Positions 31,916-43,353 of a stretch of 64,000 nucleotides of DNA are shown one piece after another; within the stretch, counting starts at the first letter, position 1; each line of letters opens with the position of its first letter. The notes beneath the pieces are model-generated. The model had not been told where the DNA came from. It searched no databases and saw only the letters and a program-made list of their open reading frames with translations. Source of the DNA: Sphaerulina vaccinii (lineage: Eukaryota; Ascomycota; Dothideomycetes; Mycosphaerellales; Mycosphaerellaceae); contig JAKUDP010000012.1 of NCBI GenBank assembly GCA_022570795.1, positions 1,550,001-1,614,000 on the forward strand, read 5' to 3'. A program made the position numbers and the translations under genes.

Positions 31916-33623
31916 AATAACAGTCTGAGGAGTGATAGCTCAAAGTCGCGGAGGAATATAGTGACCGGCTCAAGGTCCGAGAGACGATGCTCCAGATTCA
32001 TATCATTTCTGTTATCGTGGTTCATACACGCCAGCTGAGCTCCAAGGGCTACCCAGCGACCGCGCTTCCGATATGCTGGCATGAGCATCCCTGTCAGACA
32101 TGTCTGACACCAGGGTCACCAGCAGCTGGGTGCTTACTCCGCACGCATAACAAAGTCTGGCTGATATCCCATCCATTATTGCGGCTGCATATCAGGGCGT
32201 GGGTCGCGAAGTTGGATTTGTGAGTCAGCATTCGAGCTACCACAATTGCAACATCGCTTTGTAATGCGTTGAAGTTGCCCTTTCTTGCACAACACTTGCA
32301 CCATCTCGGTCACTCTTTCTGCCTGCATATCACATTGTGTCTATGCCAGGCATAGTGAACTCTTTTGTAACCACTTACCGTGTCACTCCGACAGTCGGAA
32401 TGACCCTACCGCTCGGCGCCGAAGCATATGAGCGCTACATCTGGGCATGGCGAGATGGGCACCATTCCAGGCCTCCGATGATGGTATCGAAGGTGATTGT
32501 AGTGGGCCCAATGCCACTGATGTCGTGTGGCCGCCTCAGACAGTACCCTCAGCGCCGCAGCGCTGCCATATGTCCAGCTTCTACCGACCGATTTTGCTTT
32601 GCAACGTACGCCGTCCTGGCTCCGCCAGATGGTCTATATCGTGGGATCCTCAACCAAACGCCTTGATCGATACTATGGGCAGTCGGCATTGGGCTCGATC
32701 GGAATCGCGAATCGGTAATGGGCGTTTGTTGTGATCGCGTGGTTACGTGACAGAGTCGCGTTTCTCGAGTTGACCACTCTCATGGTGTACATGGCAGTCC
32801 TGTGGCGGTCATGGCAGTATTGCCTGAAGGCTGTATTCTTCACCTTGACATATACATGTCCATTCCTTGACAGATTATTCGTGTCTGGGAAGCACAAAGG
32901 ATCTGCATACCGACATCGGGAGATCGAAGTGGCTATTTTTATAGCAGCCTTGGCCTCTCCGTTTCCAACTCCACCTGTTCCAGACTGTCGAGCATCCTGT
33001 CCATGTGTGATATTCGATCACTGTCGTTATCATCGTCATTCAGAGTAATCGAGCCATGCAAGTGTGTGGCACTCAGCACCAAGTGGCACACATCTTGCCT
33101 TCTTCCCATGAAGGCAACCACGAAACCCATATCTTACATCTCTGCAGGCTTCGTTCACGTCGATAGCCATCGCCGAAACATCCAACAGATCCTTCAAGAT
33201 GATTGTCGATGAGCAGGGCATTTTGAAGAGCCTCTCAGCCCTCTGTCGAGCATCTCCGACTGCACTCTCTGCGGACAAATTTCAAGGTCTTTCTGTTGTG
33301 CCGCTTTGATCATGATCAGTTCTTCGTGCCTGTGCATCTTCCTGCATGGCATGCATGAGCGGCAGTGCAGCTTCTCCTCGTGATACTGGATGGTGTTCTG
33401 ACGATGTCGGTGTGCTGGGTTGCGAAGGTGACGTGGAGTCGTCGAGCGGTATGAATGGCAGGTCCAAGTCCAGCTGTCGTGGCTTCCTCATCGATTTTGC
33501 GCACTTGAAGATCTTCAGATCTCTTGTGATATACTAACGCTCATCACTGACGCGCTTGCAGCACTTTCAGCTCAGTTTTGCGTGTTGACTGCACCTTCTG
33601 AAGTGAAGTGGAAAGGTGGCTCC
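31916..33623. other. 1.7 kb interval with weak minus-strand coding signals
   Basis: On the minus strand three consecutive ORFs (33491-33282, 33278-33036, 33130-32939) have coding-like composition (SPSQPSTPTSSEHH; LFKMPCSSTIILKDLLDV; MLDSLEQVELE). A candidate donor at GAGAT|GTAAGA is present, but I could not find an acceptor that keeps frame. A small multi-exon gene or a decayed gene is possible. The rest shows nothing. Confidence 0.35.
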
Positions 33624-35547
33624 ATGGCAACGACGAGCGGTCTCCTTTTACCTCAGCTCTACCATCCAATGGCGAGTGCTGAGCTTCTTGAAGCGCGACA
33701 CGTCTCAACAACAACAACATCACGACAATTCACCTATTGTTCACGGATGCATATTCAACAGATATCAGCCATGGTCGACGACTACTTCAACCGGTCAGAC
33801 TCCGACCTCGTGTTCCCATGGCCGCGCGAGGAAGACACATTGCAGAAGCGCATTCGACAGATCCAGAACACAAACTACGACACGCAAGGAAAACACGAAT
33901 ACATAAATCGAACCTTCAGCAAAAAGCAGTATGCCATACACATCCAAAAGGGCTATCGTATCGTCAATGAGAAGCGAAGATTGAGCGAAGAATGGCAACA
34001 GCATCTACGATATCGCGCTCAGTTGCGCAAGCGCGCAGCGAGATCGCAAAGCCTGGACGACACGACGTAAGTACTAAGACATCTTCCGCGCGCTACCTCT
34101 CGTTGCCTTTTTCTCCGTCAAGAACGCCGTCGCGATTCCTGCTTACCGTGTTACTTATAGACGGGTGATCGTGGAATGGAGTGGTGATATCAGCTCCACG
34201 TTAACTCTAACTCCACTCGTCCTTCCTGGCGAACGTTATTTGCGCCTCGAGGACTCTTACGAGCACATGTGGCCCGGTGCGACCGTCAAACAAAATGATC
34301 TTGCGGCTTTCAGGTGCCGGCCCCAGCTTCGACACGAGGTGTGCAACCAGACCTGTTTCAAGCAATGCGATAAGGCAGAGTGTGGCGAGAAATGCCACCA
34401 GAGGAAATTGGTTGCCGTCCAAGATCTGAAGCTGCCGTTCACGTTTGGCGAGGATGCATTCGACTTTGAGCTTTACTACGGTAAAGAGGAGTATCGTGAG
34501 CAGCTTCGACAAGAGGAAGCGAGAGAATGGAAGCGCGCTGAGTGGCATCGTCAAGATGAAGCACGTCGTCGCGAGGAAGAACTTCGTCAAGAAGAAGCAC
34601 GTCGCCAGGAGGCAGCGCGTGTTGAATGCGAAGCCGAGGAGTTGAGGGGGACAGCCGAAAAGCAGCTGTTGGAGACGGCGGCTGCAAATCACCAACTGAT
34701 GGAGGCTCTCCTTAGACCGGTGAGTAATACTATGATGTGGCAAGGTGTGCAGTCCACTGACGAGTCTCAGATGCCGCCCACCCGCTGTGCGCCACCAAGC
34801 GCTGAGGAGCGACCAACGAAACGTCCAAGACATGATGAGCCAAGTTCCAGTTGCGCTTCTATGCCGAATATGCCGACTTCGATCCAACACGAACAACAAC
34901 ATACTCAACAGCAATCGATGATAACGAATGCTCAGTACCATAATCATCATCTGCCCAACACAGCACCACCACAAGGGCAGACTACCACCCCTTCCGTACA
35001 CCGACCCAGCTGGCTTCCTCCAAGCCAGCGTCCAGCGATCGTCAGCCTCCACCACATCGACCAAACCTCATACCCTTCGCAACCTGCACAATCCCAAAGG
35101 CCCTCACTTGGGCCACAACAATATCCGCAACCGAAGCACGGACTCGGACAGCCTTCAACGCACCTTCCACCATACGAGACTATCTTCCCTCGTCCACAAT
35201 CGTCGAACCCGCCGCTTCTCGTGAACTCCGAGGTCTACGAAGCCAATGGTGCTAATAAGATAGTGCCGATGCCACCTCAACTCCCTATCTCACATACGGC
35301 GCAGCGCTCGAGGACAAACAGCCAGAGCTATCATCTCGTTCCTGGTCCTGCTCCACCAGTCAGACCGGAGAGCACCAAACCAATACAACGCCGGTCTTCT
35401 CTAGAGGTAACAGAGGATCAACAACGTCCACGTACTTGTGTTCCAATTCTCCAACGACTACCTGGCTCGCTCGCGTCAAGTCCAGTGGATAAGGTCTGCG
35501 TCGAGTCGCCGATGCTCGTGGATATTGGTAGCAGAGGTCTCGATTAA
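33624..35547 (+). CDS. Uncharacterised coiled-coil, Pro/Gln-rich protein (609 aa, 2 exons)
   Basis: Exon 33624-34066 and exon 34161-35547 join in phase 2. Regions visible: a basic helical N-terminal part (KRIRQIQNTNYDTQG, LSEEWQQHLRYRAQLRKRAA), then a compact segment with six Cys between about residues 200 and 226 (HEVCNQTCFKQCDKAECGEK). A charged Glu/Arg coiled coil follows at about 255-320, then a long disordered tail rich in Pro, Gln, His and Ser. A basic KRPRHDEPSSS patch could be a nuclear localisation signal. No family is recognised; a nuclear scaffold or regulatory role is only a guess. The first ATG in the open frame was chosen. Confidence 0.65.
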
Positions 35548-36032
35548 CACACATCTAACTAAGCGCAGTCATGAGGTGGCCTGTTTGGAAATTGCTGTAT
35601 TGCTTGCAGAGACATCCTCGTCCTTTGTGAAGAGAGATGGAGTCGAGTTCTGTTCAAGAAGCTGTTGGACACACCTTGCATGATACATCTTGTTTGTGGA
35701 GATGCATCAGCGGAAAGAGATGGGACTGGTCCAGCAAGACAAAACGAGTGACGAGCGGGAAGGTCATTGAGATGGCCAAAGGCACGAGACCGAACAAAAA
35801 CTTGGACATAAGACTATGATGCTGGATTACGCAGATCTTTAAAAAAAAAGGACGTTCTCGTTCTGATACAGTAGGACCATTCCGGCAATTTGTACGTATG
35901 CAATCGCTTTTGACTGCACTTCGGCCGTCACCCATGACTATGGCACCACACGCGCAACTTTCGCGTGTCTCTACACTTTTCTCACTTCCGAGCAGATAGC
36001 ATCACCTCTGCAACCTCACCAGCAAATTCACA
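35548..36032. other. Convergent intergenic interval
   Basis: About 485 bp between two convergent stops, with a run of nine A at about 35841-35849. No gene, repeat or RNA is supported. Confidence 0.5.
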
Positions 36033-37437
36033 TCAAGCCTCCAACCTTAACTCCTTCGCCGCCACAACAATATTAGGTATCTCACAATTCGTCGTCGGCG
36101 AATCATGCTTCTCCTTTACATCAACATCCTTCTCATCAATATCCCAACCCTCCGACAACTTCAAATGGTCCCAACAACCCTTGAAACCAAGATCCCCTGC
36201 AAAGAAAATCTCCATCTGATCTTCACCAGACCTGGTGCCCACCACAGGATCATACACAACAGCTTTCTTTCCCACAGCTAAAGCAATCATAGGAGGAGTT
36301 TCAGGCCACTCTGCAAGCTTTCTCTCAACTTGATCTCGTTCGTAGAGGATTTGTTCGAAGACTAAGACGGAGGCATGATAGCCCATTGCCATTGCTCCGC
36401 CGCAGCGTTTGATCCCGGACCATTTGACTATATCGCCGATTGCGAGGTGGTGTGAGTCGTTTTCGGAGCCGTTGAGGAAGCGTAATAAGGGTGTTATCTT
36501 GACTAGGCCGTCCGAGTCTAGGGATGATTTGGGGAGGTATGATGAGGTTGGGACCTGGTTCGATACTGCGTTGATGATGTGAGAAGCGATGATAGTGGTA
36601 CCGTCTCCCAGAACCAGTTTCTGGACGCGCTTGCCATCTGTTGTTTCGGTTGTGGAGTTGCTTGTTACTCTGCCTTTGCCTAGGATGACTTCGACGCCAG
36701 TTTCACGTAGGAGCTTGAGTGCTTCTTCCTTAGTATCGTCTGGCAAAGGCTCTGCGGCGAGTAGATTGTCTCGTGATTGGATGAGTGTGACTTTGAGTGA
36801 AGGTTCGATGACTTTGAGCTCAGCTGCCATTTCGATACCAACTGCGCCACCGCCGATCACTGCTACACCTTCACTCGCATTGCGAACTGAGTGAACGTGA
36901 TCGCTTGTCTCCTGTCGATATTGCTTCTGTGTCAGACTTTGCGGCACCACAGGCCACACTCGTCGAAGTCCAGTCGCAGCGAGGAAGTAATCGTAAGAGT
37001 GGTCCGACACTTCTCCGGTGATCTTGTTCTTAATCGTAGCTACCATGCGACTCGTGTCGACTTTCTGGACACTAGCTTGAGAGAACCTGACACTAGGATG
37101 CTGTATCGCTGGAATGTCTGTGAACTTATGCCAGAATTTCGCTGCTGATTCAGTGCATGCGAACGCGAGTGGAGATCCGATGAGATGATCTGAATGCTAC
37201 GTATCAGCATGAGGTTTGCAAGTCAAAGTAATAATAATATTTATAGTATCCATCCCTCTCATCAACAAGATGCACATCCAAAGGCACACCCTTCAATGCC
37301 TCCGGAATTGGTAGTGTCTGTGCAAAGTTGCCTCGAGCCGGCTTTCCGGCACACATGTCCAAAAGGTTGACTACGAAAGCCATACCTCCATAGGAGCAGC
37401 TAGCTACCAGGATACGTTGTGGAGCGATCAAAGCCAT
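36033..37437 (-). CDS. FSP1/AIF-like FAD-dependent NAD(P)H oxidoreductase with a non-canonical intron donor (449 aa)
   Basis: Exon 1 (37437-37245) ends in the conserved VDERDGY; exon 2 (37189-36033) starts with HLIGSPLAFA. They rejoin as DGYYHLIGSPLA, exactly the family sequence, only if the intron is 37244-37190 (55 bp), which begins AT (ATAAAT) and ends CAG. No GT donor exists before the in-frame TGA. The second Rossmann motif is intact (VIGGGAVGIEMAAE), as is FAGDLGFKGCWDH. The first dinucleotide motif is altered (ASCSYGG where GGSYGG-like is usual). The family (AIF/AMID/FSP1-type) oxidises NAD(P)H and reduces quinones or acts in cell death. This copy may be decaying. Confidence 0.7.
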
Positions 37438-37839
37438 TTTTGGGATGTGTTTGGCAGAGCGAAGTGTTGTGTGAAAGTTTGATCAGATAAGGCACATGTT
37501 TCGATCAGATAAAGAGATGAATTGTGGCAGCTTGCCAAGAAGCTCCACTCTCGCCTACGAAAGTCGTACCATCTTCGAACTAATGCCGAGGGACCAGCCT
37601 ATCACCACTTGGCGAGCATCCGATGCCGGCATGTTGAGGTTTGTCTTGCATTCCAGGCTCGTACATTATAGATTGATAATCGAAGTTCAAGTGGATCACT
37701 TTCATTACCGGGACCAGTAAAGCCTGTCTACAGACTCGTCTCTGGACGTTCTCTGAAGGCTGAAATTTTTAGCATCGCGATGCGAATGCACTTCTGGTAG
37801 CGTAGCGGAAGGCTGAAAGGCAGAGATGTTCGTAGAAAC

Positions 37840-38043
37840 TTGCGATGCTTCTGTAGAATCGACGTCGACGACAAGCAGTTCTTCTGTCCTCATCAAGAGT
37901 GCAAGATCTCGTCTGGCCAAGGCAATGGTTTCGCAAGGAAGGATAACTATACGCGACATATGGTGACGCAGCATGGCGAGAGTGCTGAAGCTGAGGCTCA
38001 TCGGCATGTGTCAGACGATGTTTGTGGTATAGCTAGTCGGTAG
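37840..38043 (+). pseudogene. Orphan C2H2 zinc-finger coding fragment
   Basis: The frame encodes FFCPHQECK..GFARKDNYTRHMVTQH, a C2H2 finger with Cys, Cys, His, His in the right spacing and the RKDN recognition-helix start seen in fungal C2H2 proteins, followed by a short acidic tail and TAG. The frame is open back to about 37800 with no ATG, and no partner exons are recognised to the left. It is either the last exon of an undetected small gene or a remnant of a zinc-finger gene. Confidence 0.45.
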
Positions 38044-38084
38044 TCGATGAAGCTTGCTCGCCAATGCTCTGCCATTAGTCTGGA

Positions 38085-39739
38085 TCAAGCATGGGCTAGT
38101 CCTTGCGGATAGTCGAACAGAGTCTGCGGATCAATTGTCTTCTTAATCTGCTTAAGCCTCTCCAGTCCTCCGCCATAGTACGCTTCAGCCCAATTCTGTA
38201 GCCTTGGATCAACATAATTGACATACGCTCGCCATGTTCCCTGTGCATCATCCAGTTTGACTGAAGCTGTCACATTATCGACAACAGCATTGACTTGGTC
38301 CTGGGCTGCAGAATCATTGAAGCTAGGATAATCATACGTGTAGATCTGACTCAGGAAGAGCGCTTGACGATGGCCGGCTGCAGCGAAGGAAGAGTTGCCA
38401 TGTGGTTGTTCGATGTTTGTCCTAGCAACAGGGCCATTGAGATCGAAAGAGAGCGAGGTGCCCGAGTTCGCGACACCGACTGTTTTCTGGATTGCTTGGA
38501 AGATGTTTGAAGCACCTTTCTCGGTATAGCTGGGATAGCCATCGTCGAGTAGAGATTGTGCGTAGTAAGGAACTTTGTTAGCTGGCGCAGAGAGGTTGCC
38601 CATGAGGTTCGTGAGCGCATCAACCCAGTTCGGGAACTCGGTGGCCTCGAATTTCGAAGCCGTGACGTTGCAGTTCTTCAGCTCAGTCGCGATGATGCTC
38701 TCGAAGTGTCGCAACCCACTCATTGGGCCAAGAAACTGGCCACTGAGAGAGCAGGCGCCTGGGTTGTTGGTTCCTTCTCCATAGCCAAGTAGCTGCAGAC
38801 CAAGCTTCTCGGAAAGTGAATTAGGAGTAGCTTGGCTCAGACCAAGATACATGATCGTTCTCAAGACTATAGCGCAATCTTCGTTCGTGGCGAATGTCGT
38901 CTTATAGTTCACAGACTGTGCTGGAGCATCCTCGAGGGCGAATGTTAGGTCTGTCACCACACCAAAGTTGTTAGCTCCGGCACCTCTCAGTCCCCACCAC
39001 AAGTCCGCATCTGTGCCAGTAGAGTTCTCGGAGAGTTCGCGAATGGCGCCAGTGGGATCGACCAGAGTGATCGCAACGATATGATCCAGCAACCAACCCC
39101 ATTTCTTCGAGCTGAAACCCCATCCACCGCCAAGAGCATGTCCGACCACGCCCACAGACGAGCAAGTGCCGTGAGGAAGACCAAAGCCTTCCTTACCGAT
39201 GGCTTCAGCGAGTGGCCCTAGCTTCGCTCCCATCGAAACCTTGGCGGTCTTCTGCTCCTTGTTGACATTTATGGAAGTGTGGCGACTGGAGTCCAGGATC
39301 ATGAAGCCATCGGCGCCACCAAGAGCATACGAGGCATAGCCTGCAATCGACGTTAGAGCTGCACTTTCAAGATACATGATAGGTACTCACCATGACCTCC
39401 GCCAAACGTGCTAGCCTTGACTGTACCGTTTTGCGCGGCAACGCATTTGACAAGATCTGAGACCTGCTCGGTGCTGTTTGGCTGCATGATGATCGCGGGC
39501 GTGTAGTGATAGTTCGTGTTCTGAGATTTCGTAGTGATCTCATCGCCCTCAGCCGGATAGTCTCCGAGGGCATTGGTGTATCCAAGGCATACGAGGAGAT
39601 CGTTTGAGACGCGTATTTGTCTGCGTGCGAGTGCATGGCTGTCATCGTAAGAAGTTGCGGTCGAGAAGCTGGAAAAGCTGAGCAATGCAAAAGCTGTGGT
39701 TGTTATAGAAGCCCGATGGCCTGATCTTGAATGATGCAT
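38085..39739 (-). CDS. Second secreted BBE-type FAD-dependent oxidase (534 aa, 2 exons)
   Basis: Exons (minus) 39739-39391 and 39340-38085 splice in phase 1 over a 49 bp intron that cuts through the flavin-attachment loop (TFGGGHG|YASYALGG). The start at 39739 precedes a signal peptide (TTTAFALLSFSSFSTATS); an upstream ATG at 39862 gives a long basic leader and was rejected. GVVGHALGGGWGFSSKKWG, GLRGAGANNFGVVTDLTF and the BBE C-terminus (AYYGGGLERLKQIKKTIDP) are complete. The fit to typical length (about 500 aa) is better than for the oxidase at 19 kb, and the two are not recent duplicates. Oxidation of sugars or phenolics by O2 is likely; the substrate is unknown. Confidence 0.9.
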
Positions 39740-40647
39740 GCTCAGGAGACGAGTGTAAGTTAGGAGTCTGTGGTAGTCGTGAGCAAGCGAGAAGAGGTCT
39801 GCAGCAGGCAAGATCTTTCTCCAAAGCACAGCACGCTGTAAACTTAATCCCGAAGAGCACAACCTGGTCTGTCTACATATCCCAGTCGTGATCCCAGATT
39901 ACTTCGTAGGATGAAACCCTGCAGGCTTGGAACGTGAAGGTTAAGTATCGGCGCCTCCGCCCTCGTGAGAGCGAGCCGATGCGAATGTTCGCATCTTCAT
40001 CTCCTTCTGGCGCCAGCATCAAGATCTGCTTCATGAGAAGCCATTGCACGGCAGCCGGCAGCCTTGCGCAACCGCCAGCCTCAAGGACTGCACAATTACC
40101 AAAAGATGAAGAAGCTGAGCACTCATCGTGCCAGGGTGAGCCTGCGCCTTCAAAACCAGCTGACACAGTAACGGGCGCCCGGCGAATTGGGCAATGATGA
40201 GCCATCAGCCTCCGATGTTTTGTATGCTTGGGTGCGGAGATGAACGTGTGGAGAAGTGCATGCCATGCATCACTGCGATTAGGAGCTAGGTATATTCGTG
40301 GAGTATTCGACACTCAGTGAGAGATGGACAGGTCTTGGAATGGGCTGAGGAAGAGATGGACCTGGTGTCATTGATGATGGTGGTTGATGGCGGAGAGACA
40401 CAAATGAGCTTCACGCGTCGATCTTGGCGCGACTGCTGACTGATCATTTTCGAGATAAGTAAGACGAATGAGTTACGATGCTACTTTCGTCGTTGTATGC
40501 ACATATATCACGGTGCAGAGGCACTTCGGTGAATCTCTGAACACTGCAACGCTGTGTAGTAAGCTCTCTTCGTGAGGCTCCTCAACAGCTACCGGTCGTC
40601 AAGCTGCAACGAAGTTCGCGGACCCATCATCCTACCAAGGAGTATCT
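39740..40647. other. Interval between the FAD oxidase start and the PRMT5 stop
   Basis: About 900 bp. A 146-codon minus ORF (39873-40313) is present but has no domain, signal peptide or consistent codon bias, and is treated as chance. The promoter of the oxidase gene lies here. Confidence 0.45.
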
Positions 40648-43151
40648 TTACATCAAACACCCATTCTTCCTACTCGAATGCAACTCACTCCCTCCAACCT
40701 TCCACCGCCTCTTCCCCTCACCCTTCGCATACACCTCCACACTCCACTCATACCAAACCTTCCTATCATCCGTCTGTCTCCACATCCAAACCTCAATCTG
40801 CCCACCATCAGGCACATATACCGGCGTCTTGAGCGGAAAAAAGATCGGAAACCAAGAGATCATATCTTTGCTCTTCTGATCCATCGTCAGAGGATTCGTA
40901 CTCAACTCAATTGGCACAGCATCAGAATCTTCAGGTTGGTAGAGAATGGTCTCGAAGTAGCCTGCTAAACCATGACAAACACCGCGGTTCGCGGCAATGA
41001 AAGTAGCGTGGCAGGAACGGACGTTGTGTTCGTTTTTGCCATCGCCGCCTGTGAAGCCTCCTGCGTCGAGAGTACCGCCAGCGCGCTGTTCAGCTTGGGA
41101 GATGATAGCTGGTGAGAGAGGGTGAGAGAAGATCCAGGCGTCGCGGATGTCAGGTGTAAGCTCCGCGAAGACAACGGATTGCATTTGACCTTGTTCTTCG
41201 TCGATGCGGCAGAGATCGTCGTATTGGTGTAGCATGACGACCGCCGGGAGTTCCCATTTGTCTTCTCCGCTGCGGCTGAGGAGGTCGCTGTGAAGACGCG
41301 GTGTAGCGATGGGAGTGAAGTGTGCACTGTATGATTGTGGAATGTTGACTCCGTGCTCTGGGTGGAGAACATGTTGAACGCCATCGAGGCATTCCGGTGA
41401 CAGCTCGTTGTCGGCGAAAGAGCCTAGCAGTTCTGAGACGAGGATGTCGACTTTGTGGACTTTACCTTCGATAGTAGGACCCGGCCAGGTACGCATGTCG
41501 GACTTGTAGACCAGTACTTGCTTGTTCCATAGTGGGTCGGTCGCGTTGCGTCTTTGGATCAGGACGTGTGCATTGGGGTTCTTCTCGACTGCGCAAGGCA
41601 CGATCGAGATGCCAGTAGATTTGCTTGCGCGGAGCACGCGAGTTACGAGAGGACCTCTTCCGGCTCCTGCTACGGCGCAAACAATGGGTCTTTTATCTAC
41701 TCCAAGCTTTACGCGGATGTCCTTGAGCGCTGCAGCAACAGCACGCTCGTACCATTCGTATTTCACAGGATCCTTCTCGAAGACTTCGTATGTAACAGAC
41801 TCCAGGTTGTCGGTAAGAGGCTGGAGTGGCGATTGAACGTAGTCTTGATAGCCCTGTCCGAAGCGTTCGACGGGAGGTCGTGTAGGCTGCATCTGCTGTA
41901 GACGTCTGACATACCGAAGGTGAGCTACGGGATCCGCAGGCTTGCCTTGTGAGACCGCCAGTGCAGATTCTGCCGGTGTTGGCTCCAGGACAGACCCACT
42001 GTTACGCGTGCCATCAGGAGCTGGAAAGTTAGTGTACGCACGATGAGACTGAGATTGAGTTCTTTCGCATACCTTCGATTGGGTCCACATCTGCTAGCAG
42101 GACCCACGGCGCAAACTTGAGGCGCAAGAAGCGCGATAGAAGTTGTTGATGCGTCTTGTCCAGTACAGGATAGCCATTCTGATTGCGAAGGAAGCTCGTA
42201 CGTGGCATGACCAGCGCCCTTACTGGTTCGGAGTACCATCTCGATTGCAGCTGAAGATCAGGGAGCGATCGTGGAAGTTCGAGTGCTGTAGAGCATACAT
42301 GTCAGTGCACTGTATCTCGGGCATCATATGATTGAGCATACTTGCCATTCAAGCCTTCGAGAGGCAGAGATATCCGGAAGGAAAGTGAAATGGGAGAAGT
42401 GAAGGAAAGTGAAAAGTAAAAAGCTCTTGCACATACCTACTGTCAGCTTATTGCTGTATTGACACATCGTCCGGATTGTGTCCCAGGTCTCCCAGCTCCC
42501 AAACAGCTCAGGCTCCTCGTCGTCGTCCTCGCTCGGCACAGGCAAGTACTTCTCTCGTGCCAGCTCAGACAGATGTGCACCATCTGCTCCTTCAAGCTCC
42601 AGTTCTCCAGTCATCGGCAGAAGGATCTGTAGCTGGATATATGGGCCAAGCCCCAAGCCTTCGAAGATGGCTCGGGCATACTGTACCTGATCAGAACCTT
42701 CAATGGGACCATGTATCAGCACATTGCCAACTCCTACAAAAGCAGCAAAGGCAACTTCCAGGCTGAAGATCTGTCTGCTGACATGTGCGATGAGAGGGTC
42801 CGGCGACCCAAGATCAATCCAAGGGCTTACGACTCCAATGATGGCTATGTTGCTTTCGTCTGGGCCCAAATCGGTGTCCTTGGGGGTCAATGGCGAAATG
42901 GGAGGAAGGGGTACGGCTTCCGGGGTTTTGGCAGTCTTCAACTCCTTGACATACTCTTGCAGTCTAGCCAACACTCTCGACTGGAAGTGAGACGTGGTCA
43001 GTGGTGCCGTGAGCATGTCATATCCTGATAGATGAGCTTGTCCAAGCAACTCTGGGGTCACAACAGCACTTCTTTGCGATTCATGATGGCCGATGTAGAT
43101 TGTCGTTGAGATTTCTTGCGGCGACGACTGAGTCTGGTCTGGGTCCGCCAT
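40648..43151 (-). CDS. PRMT5: PRMT5/Skb1 protein arginine methyltransferase (766 aa, 3 exons)
   Basis: Exons (minus) 43151-42437, 42285-42073 and 42020-40648 splice in phase 1. The N-terminal TIM-barrel region (about 1-300) begins IYIGHHESQRS. The Rossmann SAM-binding motif VAGAGRGPLV is near residues 427-435, and the PRMT5 double-E loop SELLGSFADNE near 505-515 carries both catalytic Glu; SPECLDG follows. The C-terminal beta-barrel ends with PDGGQIEVWMWR. The enzyme makes symmetric dimethylarginine on histones and Sm proteins, and in yeasts (Skb1/Hsl7) links to cell-cycle and morphology control. It shares a 202 bp upstream region with PRP43, a splicing helicase. Confidence 0.92.
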
Positions 43152-43353
43152 GGTATCTTATTCTTTTGCTTGTTGCTGTCCAAGAGTTCGAAGTCGATGG
43201 CACTCGCAGAAATTGTCAACTAGGGTGTCATTTAGAGTTTGGCGCTAAATTACGCGAGTCAGTGGACCTCGAAACGGGCTGTGATATTTTCTCGATCTAG
43301 TTTGCGACTTCTCCAACGACATCATCACTTGGACATATCATACCATATCCACC
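43152..43353. promoter_or_regulatory. Compact bidirectional promoter of PRMT5 and PRP43
   Basis: Only 202 bp separates the two start codons, so promoter elements must be shared or interleaved. The sequence just before the PRP43 ATG (CATATCCACCATGACC) is a good fungal start context. Confidence 0.6.

Noticed and set aside
34207..35064. 285-codon minus-strand ORF
   Set aside because: Antisense to the coiled-coil and Gln-rich coding region; its Leu/Phe/Trp-rich composition mirrors the Glu/Arg/Gln codons of the real gene.
37195..37224. GC-AG intron (GCAAAC...CAG) in the FAD oxidoreductase
   Set aside because: Only about 30 bp and out of phase with the downstream frame; it does not restore the conserved family sequence, whereas the AT-AG choice does.
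39873..40313. 146-codon minus ORF upstream of the second BBE oxidase
   Set aside because: No domain, signal peptide or codon bias; overlaps an equally long plus ORF.
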